Positions 1 to 5,866 of a stretch of 9,716 nucleotides of DNA are shown here, piece by piece. Positions within the stretch are counted from its first letter, which is position 1; each line of letters starts with the position of its first letter. The notes under the pieces were generated by a model that was not told the DNA's origin, made no database searches, and saw nothing but the letters and a program-made list of their open reading frames with translations. A program made the translations under genes and the position numbers. The DNA lies in assembly GCF_017377655.1 (NCBI RefSeq), contig NZ_JAFREL010000132.1:1-9716 (forward strand), read 5' to 3'. The stretch comes from Candidatus Enterococcus ferrettii (GTDB taxonomy: Bacteria; Bacillota; Bacilli; Lactobacillales; Enterococcaceae).

Positions 1-15
1 TTTGTCTACAGTCTG

Positions 16-40
16 AAAGCCCTTGTTTTCAAGGGCTTTT
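16..40 (+). terminator. Rho-independent terminator of an upstream gene off the left edge
   Basis: A perfect 10-bp stem (16-25 with 30-39) has a TTTT loop and is followed by an uninterrupted T-run to about 44. The T-tract lies on the right, so it ends a plus-strand transcript entering from the left. Its gene is outside the window. Confidence 0.85.
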
Positions 41-207
41 TTTTGTTTAGAGTTTATAATTTAGGTGAAGCATTTAAAAAAATGATGCTCAAGTGATTTC
101 GAAAGTACAAAGAAAATTTGGGAACTAGTGGTTCGCACCAGAATATAGAAATAATCAAAATATTCTTAATAGCCCAATCCTCAGAACACATGAAAAAAGG
201 TTATTCC

Positions 208-216
208 TGCTATACT
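208..216 (+). promoter_or_regulatory. Candidate extended -10 promoter for the lipid kinase gene
   Basis: TATACT at 211-216 is preceded by TGC at 208-210, an extended -10 arrangement. No good -35 lies 16-18 bp upstream, which an extended -10 can tolerate. The start codon follows at 252 after a purine-rich AGGAAGGAAG ribosome binding site. The remaining sequence between 45 and 207 is AT-rich and I see no gene in it. Confidence 0.5.
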
Positions 217-251
217 GAAAAGAGTAAGAATCAGGAAGGAAGTGAGCAATA

Positions 252-1151
252 ATGAAAAAGGCAGTATTGATTGTAAATCCTAGCTCGGGTAATGAGGATG
301 CACAAGAATACGAAAAACTGGCTAAAGAAAAATTAGTCAATATATTTGACGAAGTAGAGGTGCGGCATACAGAAGATGCTGGCGATGCTACTAAGTTTGC
401 TCAACAGGCAGTTGAAAGTAAAGTGGACAGTGTATTTGCAATGGGTGGTGACGGTACGGTGAATGAGGTAATCAGTGGGTTGGCTGAGCAGGAGTATCGA
501 CCGAGATTTGGTTTCTTTCCTTTAGGTACGGTAAATGATTTAGCTCGTTCACTGCATATTTCGATGGATCCTGTAGAAGCAATTGCAGAATTGGATTTAG
601 ATCGCCGAATGTCTTTAGATATTGGAAAAGTCAATGAAGATTATTTCATGAATATTGTTGCTGTAGGTGGAATTCCTGAAGCTATTAGTGATGTAGATGT
701 TGAAGAAAAAACCAAGTTCGGCAAATTAGCTTATTTTACATCAGGATTCAAGCAAGTAATAAAGGATGAAAGTTATCATTTCGACCTGGACATTGAAGGG
801 GAAAAGCGAAGTGTGGAAAGCAGTGCAGTTGTAGTCGTCCTAACTCAAACCATTGGTGGCTATAGCCATATTGTACCAGAAGCTAAACCTGACGATGGTA
901 AAATGTACTTGCTATATTTAAAAAATCATAATGTTGCGGATATGCTTAAAAGTGTGCCTGATATTTTAAAGGGGATTGATCATTCTACGGATTACATTGG
1001 TTATGAGACTTTCACTGAAGGAAGTCTGGCAGTGAAAGAAAAAGTAGAGTTGCATCCGAGTGTGGATGGTGATGAAGGTCCGGGTTTGCCATTACATTTC
1101 AAGATTTTGCCTCAACATTTAGAAGTTTACTATGGATCTGAAGCAGAATAA
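252..1151 (+). CDS. YegS/BmrU-family lipid kinase (diacylglycerol kinase-like)
   Basis: 299 aa, the usual length for soluble bacterial DgkB/YegS/BmrU kinases, which phosphorylate diacylglycerol or a related lipid at the inner face of the membrane. The N-terminal DAGK catalytic domain shows the phosphate-binding opening VNPSSG (8-13), the nucleotide loop GGDGTVNE (65-72) and GTVNDLAR (92-99), where most relatives have GT-A/G-ND. LDIG (122-125) starts the second domain. PDDGKMYL (213-220) and VDGDEGPGLP (271-280) correspond to the C-terminal acidic motifs that complete the active site in DgkB. There is no signal peptide or membrane segment. It is monocistronic: its own promoter lies upstream and a strong hairpin directly follows. 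The family assignment is firm. The actual lipid substrate (diacylglycerol, undecaprenol or another) cannot be read from sequence, so I give no gene symbol. Confidence 0.9.
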   Translation: MKKAVLIVNPSSGNEDAQEYEKLAKEKLVNIFDEVEVRHTEDAGDATKFAQQAVESKVDSVFAMGGDGTVNEVISGLAEQEYRPRFGFFPLGTVNDLARSLHISMDPVEAIAELDLDRRMSLDIGKVNEDYFMNIVAVGGIPEAISDVDVEEKTKFGKLAYFTSGFKQVIKDESYHFDLDIEGEKRSVESSAVVVVLTQTIGGYSHIVPEAKPDDGKMYLLYLKNHNVADMLKSVPDILKGIDHSTDYIGYETFTEGSLAVKEKVELHPSVDGDEGPGLPLHFKILPQHLEVYYGSEAE

Positions 1152-1155
1152 ATAT

Positions 1156-1199
1156 ATAAAAATAGATCTTGACCATCATTGGTCAAGATCTATTTTTAT
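1156..1199. terminator. Bidirectional terminator between lipid kinase and lysR genes
   Basis: A perfect 20-bp inverted repeat (1156-1175 with 1180-1199) has a TCAT loop. A-rich on the left and T-rich on the right, it can terminate both converging transcripts. The stop codon of the lysR gene (1196-1198) lies within its right arm. Confidence 0.9.
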
Positions 1200-2089
1200 T
1201 CTTCGTTTAATACAAATTTGTTTTGACAGAAATTCCAAAAGTCTCGAACCAATGCCGTGTGCAAATGATTTCGCTTAATTGCTAAATAGAGATTACGATC
1301 AGGCAAGCGATCTAAAATCTTAATCTTCTTAACTGGATAGGAAGAGATGGATGGAATATTTGGCATTAAAGCCAGGCCAAAACCATGTCCTACAAATCCT
1401 AAGACACTATGATCTTCATCTAATTCCAAGGCGATACGTGGATGAATGGCTAAGTCTGCCATAATCTCATCCAGATAAGGGCGCAAGCCGCTTTGCTTCC
1501 GGTAATATACCACCGGATAGCGAATGATCCTTTCTAAATAGATCGCGTCCTCGGCAGCTAAAGGGTGATCTTCAGGAACTACAACCACCATTTCTTCTCG
1601 TGAAAGAACGGAAAACTGAATTTCAGGAACATTTTTTACCTTCGAACAAATCCCTACATCAATCAGATCATCTTTTAACAATTCAACAATTCGATTGGAG
1701 TTTCCCTGATGGAAATCAAAATGAACATTTCGGTGCTCTTTTTGACTAAGAAATTGTTGTGTAATTCTTGGGGCGATAACTGATCCTACTGTATAAATGA
1801 AACCAAAACGAACTTCCCCGGATATGGGGTTAGCCATGTCACTTAATATTTTTTGTCCCTTATAAATTTCTTTCAAGGAAGGGGAGATATAGCTGTAGAA
1901 TAGTCGTCCGTACCTTGTCAAACTTATATTTCGCCCGTTTTTCTTAAACAAAGGAACACCTAGTTCTTGTTCCAATGTTGACATAGCATGACTAACATTT
2001 GGTTGGGAAGTTTGGAGCTGCTTAGCTGCTTTAGTCATATGTTCAGTTTCAGCTAAAGCTAAGAAAAATTCAAGTTGTCGCAGATTCAT
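1196..2089 (-). CDS. LysR-family transcriptional regulator
   Basis: 297 aa from the ATG at 2089, a normal LTTR length. A longer frame starts at a GTG at 2098, but that GTG is part of the ribosome binding site (GAGGTG, 2101-2096, 6 nt before the ATG), so I choose 2089. Residues 1-60 form the winged helix-turn-helix (LRQLEFFLALAETEHMTKAA, then SQPNVSHAMSTLEQELGVPLF), followed by the linker helix. From about 90 (GEVRFGFIY) comes the periplasmic-binding-protein-like effector domain, with the common LTTR subdomain features LIDVGIC (142-148) and VVVPEDHPLA. It is transcribed divergently from the aldo/keto reductase gene, the usual geometry for an LTTR and its target. An AAGAT-N11-ATCTT dyad lies just upstream. 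The effector is unknown. It is not adjacent to alsSD, and I have no basis to call it AlsR. Confidence 0.93.
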   Translation of the reverse strand: MNLRQLEFFLALAETEHMTKAAKQLQTSQPNVSHAMSTLEQELGVPLFKKNGRNISLTRYGRLFYSYISPSLKEIYKGQKILSDMANPISGEVRFGFIYTVGSVIAPRITQQFLSQKEHRNVHFDFHQGNSNRIVELLKDDLIDVGICSKVKNVPEIQFSVLSREEMVVVVPEDHPLAAEDAIYLERIIRYPVVYYRKQSGLRPYLDEIMADLAIHPRIALELDEDHSVLGFVGHGFGLALMPNIPSISSYPVKKIKILDRLPDRNLYLAIKRNHLHTALVRDFWNFCQNKFVLNEE

Positions 2090-2124
2090 TGCTTTCACCT
2101 CATCTATAAATTTATTTTATCAAT

Positions 2125-2145
2125 AAGATCAAAAAAATGCATCTT
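2125..2145. promoter_or_regulatory. Candidate LysR-type (T-N11-A) operator
   Basis: AAGAT (2125-2129) and ATCTT (2141-2145) are perfect inverted half-sites separated by 11 nt, giving the T-N11-A pattern typical of LTTR boxes. The site lies 36-56 nt upstream of the lysR start codon, a position typical of autoregulation. The core is A-rich, so a chance match is possible. Confidence 0.45.
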
Positions 2146-2225
2146 TTTTTTGTAGAAATCAAAATACGTCGAGAGGCTATATAAACTGATAACTTTAGTG
2201 CTATGAATAATAGAAGAAAGTGCTA

Positions 2226-2255
2226 TTGAATCTTACTAAGGAAATACCTTAGAAT
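2226..2255 (+). promoter_or_regulatory. Candidate promoter with dyad in the spacer, upstream of the aldo/keto reductase
   Basis: TTGAAT (2226-2231) and TAGAAT (2250-2255) are separated by 18 bp. A perfect inverted repeat CTAAGG-AAATA-CCTTAG (2236-2252) fills the spacer and reaches into the -10, an operator-like position. It would leave a leader of roughly 125 nt before the ATG at 2389. Other weak promoter-like elements exist in this AT-rich gap, so the assignment is tentative. Confidence 0.4.
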
Positions 2256-2306
2256 AGGGAATATAAAGAAATTGTGAATTACTGAATTTGTGCTAATTTA
2301 TTTTTA

Positions 2307-2317
2307 GTTCAAAGAAC
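2307..2317. promoter_or_regulatory. GTTC-AAA-GAAC dyad in the reductase leader
   Basis: A perfect 4-bp inverted repeat with a 3-nt centre lies between the candidate promoter and the reductase start. Flanking TT and AA extend its symmetry imperfectly. It could be a regulator site or chance in AT-rich DNA. The half-sites point the opposite way from a LexA box and the spacing is wrong for one. The rest of 2256-2376 shows nothing I can name. Confidence 0.2.
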
Positions 2318-2388
2318 AAACAACCTTTTGGATAGAATAAATGAGTAGGGACTAAATTTTGTTTAAATAAAAATGTAGGAGGGAAAAA

Positions 2389-3354
2389 ATGAAATATTGT
2401 CAGATTAAAGGATTGGATGCAAAAGTTGCACGAATCGCTTTAGGAACCGGTTGGTTTGGTCCAGATAATGAAGAAGTAATCTTCGAATTGCTGGATGCAT
2501 ATGTAGCAAACGGTGGGAACGTAATTGATACAGGGCGTTTTTACAATGGTGGTAAAGCTGAAATAGTGATTACCAAATGGTTAGAGAAACGAGGCAATCG
2601 AGATCAATTGCTGCTAGTAAATAAAGCCTGTCACCATTACGTAGATGAAAATAATGTACAGTTTCCAGATGAGAGTCGGGTTGGTGCGGATTACATCACT
2701 GAGGATTTAGAATATAGCTTGAAAAATATGAGCGTTGACCATTTTGACATGTATATTATGCACCGAGATAATGAGGAAGTGCCAGTTGAGGAATTAATGG
2801 ATTGCTTTGAACAGCATCGTCTAGAAGGAAAAATTGTAACCTATGGTGTCAGTAACTGGTCAGTGAACCGGATTAAGGAAGCAGATGACTATTGTAAAGA
2901 AAAGGGTTATTTAGGATTAAGCATAAATAGTCCGTCTTTTACATTAGCTGACATCAATAAACCACGCTGGTATCGATCAGTATATGTGGATGCCGACTAT
3001 GTGAAAAAGAACAATGAAATGGGTATTACCGTTATGAGCTGGGGTGCTCAAGGCGCTGGATTCTTCGTACCATTATGGAAAGATATGGATGCCGATGCTC
3101 CTAGAGATATTAAAGAGGCATTCTTCACTGAAAATAATTTTAAAAAGCTTGCTCGAGTAAAAGAAGTGGCGAAAATACGGGGTGTAGAGCCAATCAATAT
3201 AGCGTTAGCCTATGTATTGAATGACCGCTTTGATGTTTTTGCTTCGATTGGACCTCGGAATAAAAAAGAACTGCTTTCTAGTTTGAAAGCACAAAACGTT
3301 CACTTAGCATCAGAAGAAATTGCTTATCTGGAATTGAAATCACCTACACTCTAA
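2389..3354 (+). CDS. Aldo/keto reductase family oxidoreductase
   Basis: 321 aa, full length for an aldo/keto reductase (NADPH-dependent TIM barrel reducing carbonyls). The catalytic tetrad is visible in the expected order: Asp47 and Tyr52 in NVIDTGRFYNGG, Lys79 in LLVNKA, and His125 in DMYIMHRD. GKIVTYGVSNW (147-157) is the conserved family segment. IGPRNKKEL (287-295) near the C-terminus matches the region that contacts the NADP 2'-phosphate. The start is secure: AGGAGGG at 2377-2383 sits 5 nt before the ATG. It is a single-gene unit ended by a hairpin, divergent from the LysR gene, so LysR-controlled expression is plausible (inference). The MHRD form of the His motif and the C-terminal motif resemble AKRs that act on sugars or small aldehydes, but the substrate cannot be assigned. 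Confidence 0.92.
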   Translation: MKYCQIKGLDAKVARIALGTGWFGPDNEEVIFELLDAYVANGGNVIDTGRFYNGGKAEIVITKWLEKRGNRDQLLLVNKACHHYVDENNVQFPDESRVGADYITEDLEYSLKNMSVDHFDMYIMHRDNEEVPVEELMDCFEQHRLEGKIVTYGVSNWSVNRIKEADDYCKEKGYLGLSINSPSFTLADINKPRWYRSVYVDADYVKKNNEMGITVMSWGAQGAGFFVPLWKDMDADAPRDIKEAFFTENNFKKLARVKEVAKIRGVEPINIALAYVLNDRFDVFASIGPRNKKELLSSLKAQNVHLASEEIAYLELKSPTL

Positions 3355-3360
3355 AAATAG

Positions 3361-3402
3361 AAGGCTGAAATCCTGGTTACATAACAGGATTTCAGCCTTT
3401 TT
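3361..3402. terminator. Bidirectional terminator between reductase and radical SAM genes
   Basis: A perfect 15-bp stem (3361-3375 with 3385-3399) has a 9-nt loop that can pair further with one bulge. T's follow on the right and A's precede on the left, so it can serve both converging genes. The radical SAM stop codon begins immediately after it, at 3401-3403. Confidence 0.88.
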
Positions 3403-4264
3403 AAAATAGTGTTAACTGTTGTTCTTTTTGTTCAAATTTATTTAAATAGGCAAAAATCTCATCGGTTCGCCACATGATTTGATGCTTTTGACAAAAGTTT
3501 ATGAATTGCTTCATAAGTTTACTATGGTTAGGACTGTTGCAAATATATTGATTACCAAATGCTCGCTGGTACTTTTCCTTTATGCCAGGAAAATGACGTT
3601 CCAGTTTTTGATAAAAGTATTCACGATTGCCTTCCCGCAAAGTCATCCCAAAACCAAAGCACATAATCCCCTTAACGTCAGCTTTCAAACAATAATTAAG
3701 TACCCCAGCCAGATTCTCTTCACTATCGTTAATAAAGGGTAGAACTGGGGATAACCAGACAATTGTCGGAATTTGCTCCTTTTGGAATACCTGCAGTGTT
3801 TCAAACCGTTCATAAGTGGTAGAAACATAAGGCTCCAGAATTTTGCAAAGTTCTTCATCATAAGTAGTCAATGTCATTTGTACGACAGCCTTAGTTTTTT
3901 TGTTAATTTGTTTTAGCAGATCGAGGTCTCTTAAGATACGCGTCGATTTTGTTTGAATCGAGACGCCAAAGCCATACTTATTAAGTAGAGCTAGTGAATC
4001 TCGCGTGATATTCAAACGTTCTTCCAGTTGAATGTAAGGATCAGTCATAGCGCCAGTAGTGACCATACAAGGTTTGCGTTTTCGCATCAATTGGCTTTCT
4101 AAAATTTCAAGGGCATCCTCTTTTACTTCAATGTCTTCAAAAGGATGATTGATCTGATAGCAGTCGCTTCGGCTGTCACAATAAATACAACCATGCGTGC
4201 AGCCGCGAAAAAGATTCATATTATTATTTGGGGAAAGAATCGTTTTATAGCTGGAATAGTGCAT
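3401..4264 (-). CDS. SplB-like radical SAM protein (spore photoproduct lyase-related, COG1533 type)
   Basis: 287 aa from the ATG at 4264, chosen because AAGGAGG lies 6 nt upstream. A longer frame to 4330 would run through the promoter. The radical SAM signature is Cys22-X3-Cys26-X2-Cys29 in RGCTHGCIYCDSR, which binds the 4Fe-4S cluster that cleaves S-adenosylmethionine. TTGAMTDPYIQLEERLNITR (69-88) and the C-terminal YICNSPNHSKL (240-250) match the SplB-like family often annotated as DNA repair photolyase. This group is distinct from true spore photoproduct lyase, and its biochemical role is mostly unproven. A non-sporulating host, if my guess of Lactobacillales is right, argues against a spore-specific function. 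The gene diverges from the MerR gene and has a LexA-like palindrome at its predicted start site, which would fit a role in DNA damage (inference). Confidence 0.87.
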   Translation of the reverse strand: MHYSSYKTILSPNNNMNLFRGCTHGCIYCDSRSDCYQINHPFEDIEVKEDALEILESQLMRKRKPCMVTTGAMTDPYIQLEERLNITRDSLALLNKYGFGVSIQTKSTRILRDLDLLKQINKKTKAVVQMTLTTYDEELCKILEPYVSTTYERFETLQVFQKEQIPTIVWLSPVLPFINDSEENLAGVLNYCLKADVKGIMCFGFGMTLREGNREYFYQKLERHFPGIKEKYQRAFGNQYICNSPNHSKLMKQFINFCQKHQIMWRTDEIFAYLNKFEQKEQQLTLF

Positions 4265-4282
4265 AAGAGCCCTCCTTGTTTC

Positions 4283-4296
4283 AGAACGTTTGTTCT
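4283..4296. promoter_or_regulatory. Putative LexA/DinR (SOS) box at the radical SAM promoter
   Basis: AGAACGTTTGTTCT is a GAAC-N4-GTTC palindrome. Read on the minus strand (AGAAC-AAAC-GTTCT) it fits the Bacillus-type DinR/LexA consensus CGAACRNRYGTTYC at all but the two outermost bases. It begins 5 nt downstream of the -10 element and overlaps the expected transcription start, a classic repressor position. The ribosome binding site (4271-4277) and ATG follow. Confidence 0.6.
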
Positions 4297-4301
4297 CTTT
4301 G

Positions 4302-4330
4302 ATTATCCCACAAAATCCTCCTGACAACAA
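4302..4330 (-). promoter_or_regulatory. Sigma-A-like promoter of the radical SAM gene
   Basis: On the minus strand TTGTTG (4330-4325) and GATAAT (4307-4302) are separated by exactly 17 bp. The predicted start is near 4295, inside the LexA-like palindrome. It overlaps the -35 region of the divergent merR promoter, so the two genes may compete for polymerase. Confidence 0.6.
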
Positions 4331-4349
4331 GGAAAAGTACCAGTATAAT
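4321..4349 (+). promoter_or_regulatory. Sigma-A-like promoter of the merR gene
   Basis: CTGACA (4321-4326), a 17-bp spacer and a perfect TATAAT (4344-4349) are followed by AGGAGG (4361-4366), 6 nt before the ATG at 4373. This is close to consensus, so basal expression should be appreciable. I see no MerR-type dyad in this spacer. Confidence 0.75.
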
Positions 4350-4372
4350 GAAGAAGTTAGAGGAGGAAAGCT

Positions 4373-5200
4373 ATGCTAAAAATTGGAGAATTTTCTCAAT
4401 TAGGCCACGTTTCAATTCGCATGTTGAGGCATTACGATGACATCGGACTTTTACGGCCTAAAAAAATTGATCAAGAATCTGGGTATCGCTATTATTCGGT
4501 AAGACAGCTTGGACAACTGCATACCATTTTATTATTGAAAGAATTGAAATTTTCTTTGCAGGAGATAAAGGAACTTTTGTCAGCGGAATCAATCGTTTTA
4601 AAGAAGCAATTGTTAAGTAAGCAGATGGAGATTGAAGCAGAAATTGCTCAAGATCAGCTTCGGATTGAAGCGATCCAACGGAAAGTTGATCAAATTGATA
4701 AACCAGTTTCCTATCCGATAAGGCTATGTGGAATCCCCGACTTTCCGGTAATTGGTTTGCGTAAAGTTATTCCAAGCTTTTATCACGAAGGTCAGCTTTG
4801 GCGCGATTTTTATGATGAAATGGCTCAGCAAAAGCTTGCTGCTGCTCTGGAGGACATGGGAAGCACTACAATTTTCTATGATCAGGAATACAAAGAGCAG
4901 AACAATGATATTGAAATAGTTTTGAAAACCAAGGAGATTGTTCCAGTATCTTCACCGCTGGTAAGCTACGTAATGCCCAAAATACCTTTGGCTGCTAGCA
5001 TTATTGTTAAAGGAAATTATCATCAATTACCAATTGTTTATCAAAGCTTTGCTTGTTGGTTAGACCAACATCCAGAATATCAAATGATCAAGACAACACG
5101 CCAAGTTTGTCATATTGGCCCTGATGAAACCGAAGATTCAGAAGAATATATCACCGAATTGCAAATTCCGTTAATTGCCCTTGACTCTCACACTACGTGA
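4373..5200 (+). CDS. MerR-family regulator with GyrI-like effector-binding domain
   Basis: 275 aa. Residues 2-70 form the MerR winged helix-turn-helix: KIGEFSQLGHVSIRMLRHYDDIGLLRP, then SGYRYYS and LLKELKFSLQEIKELL. A long charged helix at about 75-110 is the dimerisation coiled coil. Residues from about 115 to 268 (IPDFPVIGLRKV onward, then IVKGNYHQLPIVYQSF and ETEDSEEYITELQIPL) have the pattern of the GyrI-like/BmrR-C ligand pocket, including the acidic EEYITELQIPL ending seen in multidrug-sensing relatives. This class binds hydrophobic or cationic small molecules and activates promoters with long spacers. Exactly such a promoter overlaps its own stop codon and reads into the trmO-like gene, so that gene is the likely target. 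No metal-binding cysteine arrangement of the MerR/CueR type is apparent, so metal sensing is unlikely. Confidence 0.92.
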   Translation: MLKIGEFSQLGHVSIRMLRHYDDIGLLRPKKIDQESGYRYYSVRQLGQLHTILLLKELKFSLQEIKELLSAESIVLKKQLLSKQMEIEAEIAQDQLRIEAIQRKVDQIDKPVSYPIRLCGIPDFPVIGLRKVIPSFYHEGQLWRDFYDEMAQQKLAAALEDMGSTTIFYDQEYKEQNNDIEIVLKTKEIVPVSSPLVSYVMPKIPLAASIIVKGNYHQLPIVYQSFACWLDQHPEYQMIKTTRQVCHIGPDETEDSEEYITELQIPLIALDSHTT

Positions 5201-5211
5201 GGGATTATCCT
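5181..5211 (+). promoter_or_regulatory. MerR-type promoter/operator reading into the trmO-like gene
   Basis: TTGACT (5181-5186) and TATCCT (5206-5211) are separated by 19 bp, the long spacer typical of MerR-activated promoters. The spacer is filled by the dyad CTCAC-ACTAC-GTGAG (5187-5201), with an extra C/G pair at 5185/5203. The dyad contains the merR stop codon (5198-5200). An alternative reading, GATTAT at 5203-5208 with a 16-bp spacer, would be a constitutive promoter. Confidence 0.68.
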
Positions 5212-5234
5212 CTTATTACAGGAGGAATGTCAAA

Positions 5235-5708
5235 ATGAAATTACAGGCAATTGGCAAAGTAGCGCAACAAGCAGGAGAGACCACACTGGTACTGGAGGAG
5301 GAAATGAGGGCTGGTTTAACTGGACTGAGTGAATTCAGTCATGTTATGATTCTATACTGGTTTGATCAGCTGGATGTTCCAGAACTTAGAGAAGAACGGT
5401 TAATAGAAAAACCCTATGTTAATGGTCCTGAAACATTGGGTATATTTGCTACAAGAGGACCTGTCAGACCTAACCCAATCGCAGTTTCAGTTGCTGGAAT
5501 TATTGCATTCGATCAGGAAAAAGGGATTATTACTTTGGATTATTTGGATGCCGAGGATGGTAGTCCACTGTTGGATATCAAACCCTACACACCCAGCTCT
5601 GAAATTGTCACGAGTTATCGTAGTCCTGAATGGTGTTCTCATTGGCCGCAAAGCTACGAAGATTCAGGATCATTTGATTGGTCGCGAGAATTCAATTTTG
5701 AAGCATAG
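5235..5708 (+). CDS. TrmO/TsaA-family SAM-dependent methyltransferase (short form)
   Basis: 157 aa from the ATG at 5235, chosen because AGGAGGA (5220-5226) lies about 8 nt upstream. The frame extends to 5175, but that extension overlaps the merR stop and the promoter. The TrmO/YaeB fold is recognisable by LSEFSHVMILYWFDQL (31-46), the signature GIFATRGPVRPNPIAVSV (69-86) and DAEDGSPLLDIKPYTP (105-120), the segments that bind S-adenosylmethionine. E. coli TrmO N6-methylates t6A37 in tRNA-Thr and is about 235 aa. This protein has the catalytic barrel but lacks the C-terminal part, as do many short homologues. It ends with WSREFNFEA. Whether it modifies tRNA or another substrate is open. It lies 34 bp after merR with no terminator between, so readthrough and the MerR-type promoter can both supply transcript. 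I leave the symbol empty because the short group's activity is uncertain. Confidence 0.85.
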   Translation: MKLQAIGKVAQQAGETTLVLEEEMRAGLTGLSEFSHVMILYWFDQLDVPELREERLIEKPYVNGPETLGIFATRGPVRPNPIAVSVAGIIAFDQEKGIITLDYLDAEDGSPLLDIKPYTPSSEIVTSYRSPEWCSHWPQSYEDSGSFDWSREFNFEA

Positions 5709-5711
5709 TAG

Positions 5712-5750
5712 AAAAAACTCAGGTGAAAGAAATTTCACTTGAGTTTTTTT
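5712..5750. terminator. Terminator after the trmO-like gene
   Basis: A stem of about 18 bp with one G-T pair (5712-5728 with 5733-5749) has a GAAA tetraloop and a T-run ending at 5750. A matching A-run on the left makes it potentially bidirectional. It separates the merR-trmO unit from alsSD. Confidence 0.9.
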
Positions 5751-5796
5751 AAAAATAAAAGTTTATTTTAATACAGTTTATAAAAGTGTTACTTGT

Positions 5797-5825
5797 TTGA
5801 TAAAATCAGATATCGGTGCTATATT
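5797..5825 (+). promoter_or_regulatory. Sigma-A-like promoter of the alsS-alsD operon
   Basis: TTGATA (5797-5802), a 17-bp spacer and TATATT (5820-5825), with TGC directly before the -10 (extended form). The predicted start near 5832 gives a leader of about 35 nt that contains the AGAAGGTG ribosome binding site. I find no convincing catabolite-response element or LTTR box next to it. Confidence 0.72.
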
Positions 5826-5866
5826 TCTTGTTGTTGGTAATACAGAAAAGCAGAAGGTGTATAACA

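Noticed and set aside
68..92. AGCAT-N11-ATGCT dyad in the first intergenic region
   Set aside because: It is a short inverted repeat in very AT-rich DNA, far from the lipid kinase promoter and with no regulator gene nearby. Chance is the simplest explanation.
155..634. Minus-strand frames at 155-340 and 401-634
   Set aside because: They lie antisense to the lipid kinase gene and its leader. They have no ribosome binding site and no recognisable protein features.
2103..2132. Minus-strand TTGATC-18-TATAGA as the lysR promoter
   Set aside because: The predicted start would fall inside the ribosome binding site (2101-2096), leaving too short a leader for translation. The true promoter is probably further upstream and I could not place it.
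3479..3742. Plus-strand frame opposite the radical SAM gene
   Set aside because: It is antisense to a well-conserved coding region, with low-complexity hydrophobic composition and no start signal.
4265..4330. 22-residue N-terminal extension of the radical SAM protein
   Set aside because: The extension would be encoded by the promoter and LexA-like site, and the ATG at 4264 has an excellent ribosome binding site 6 nt upstream.
5416..5742. 108-residue plus-strand frame overlapping the trmO-like gene
   Set aside because: It is a shifted reading frame inside a clearly conserved TrmO-family gene and runs into the terminator. It has no family signature.
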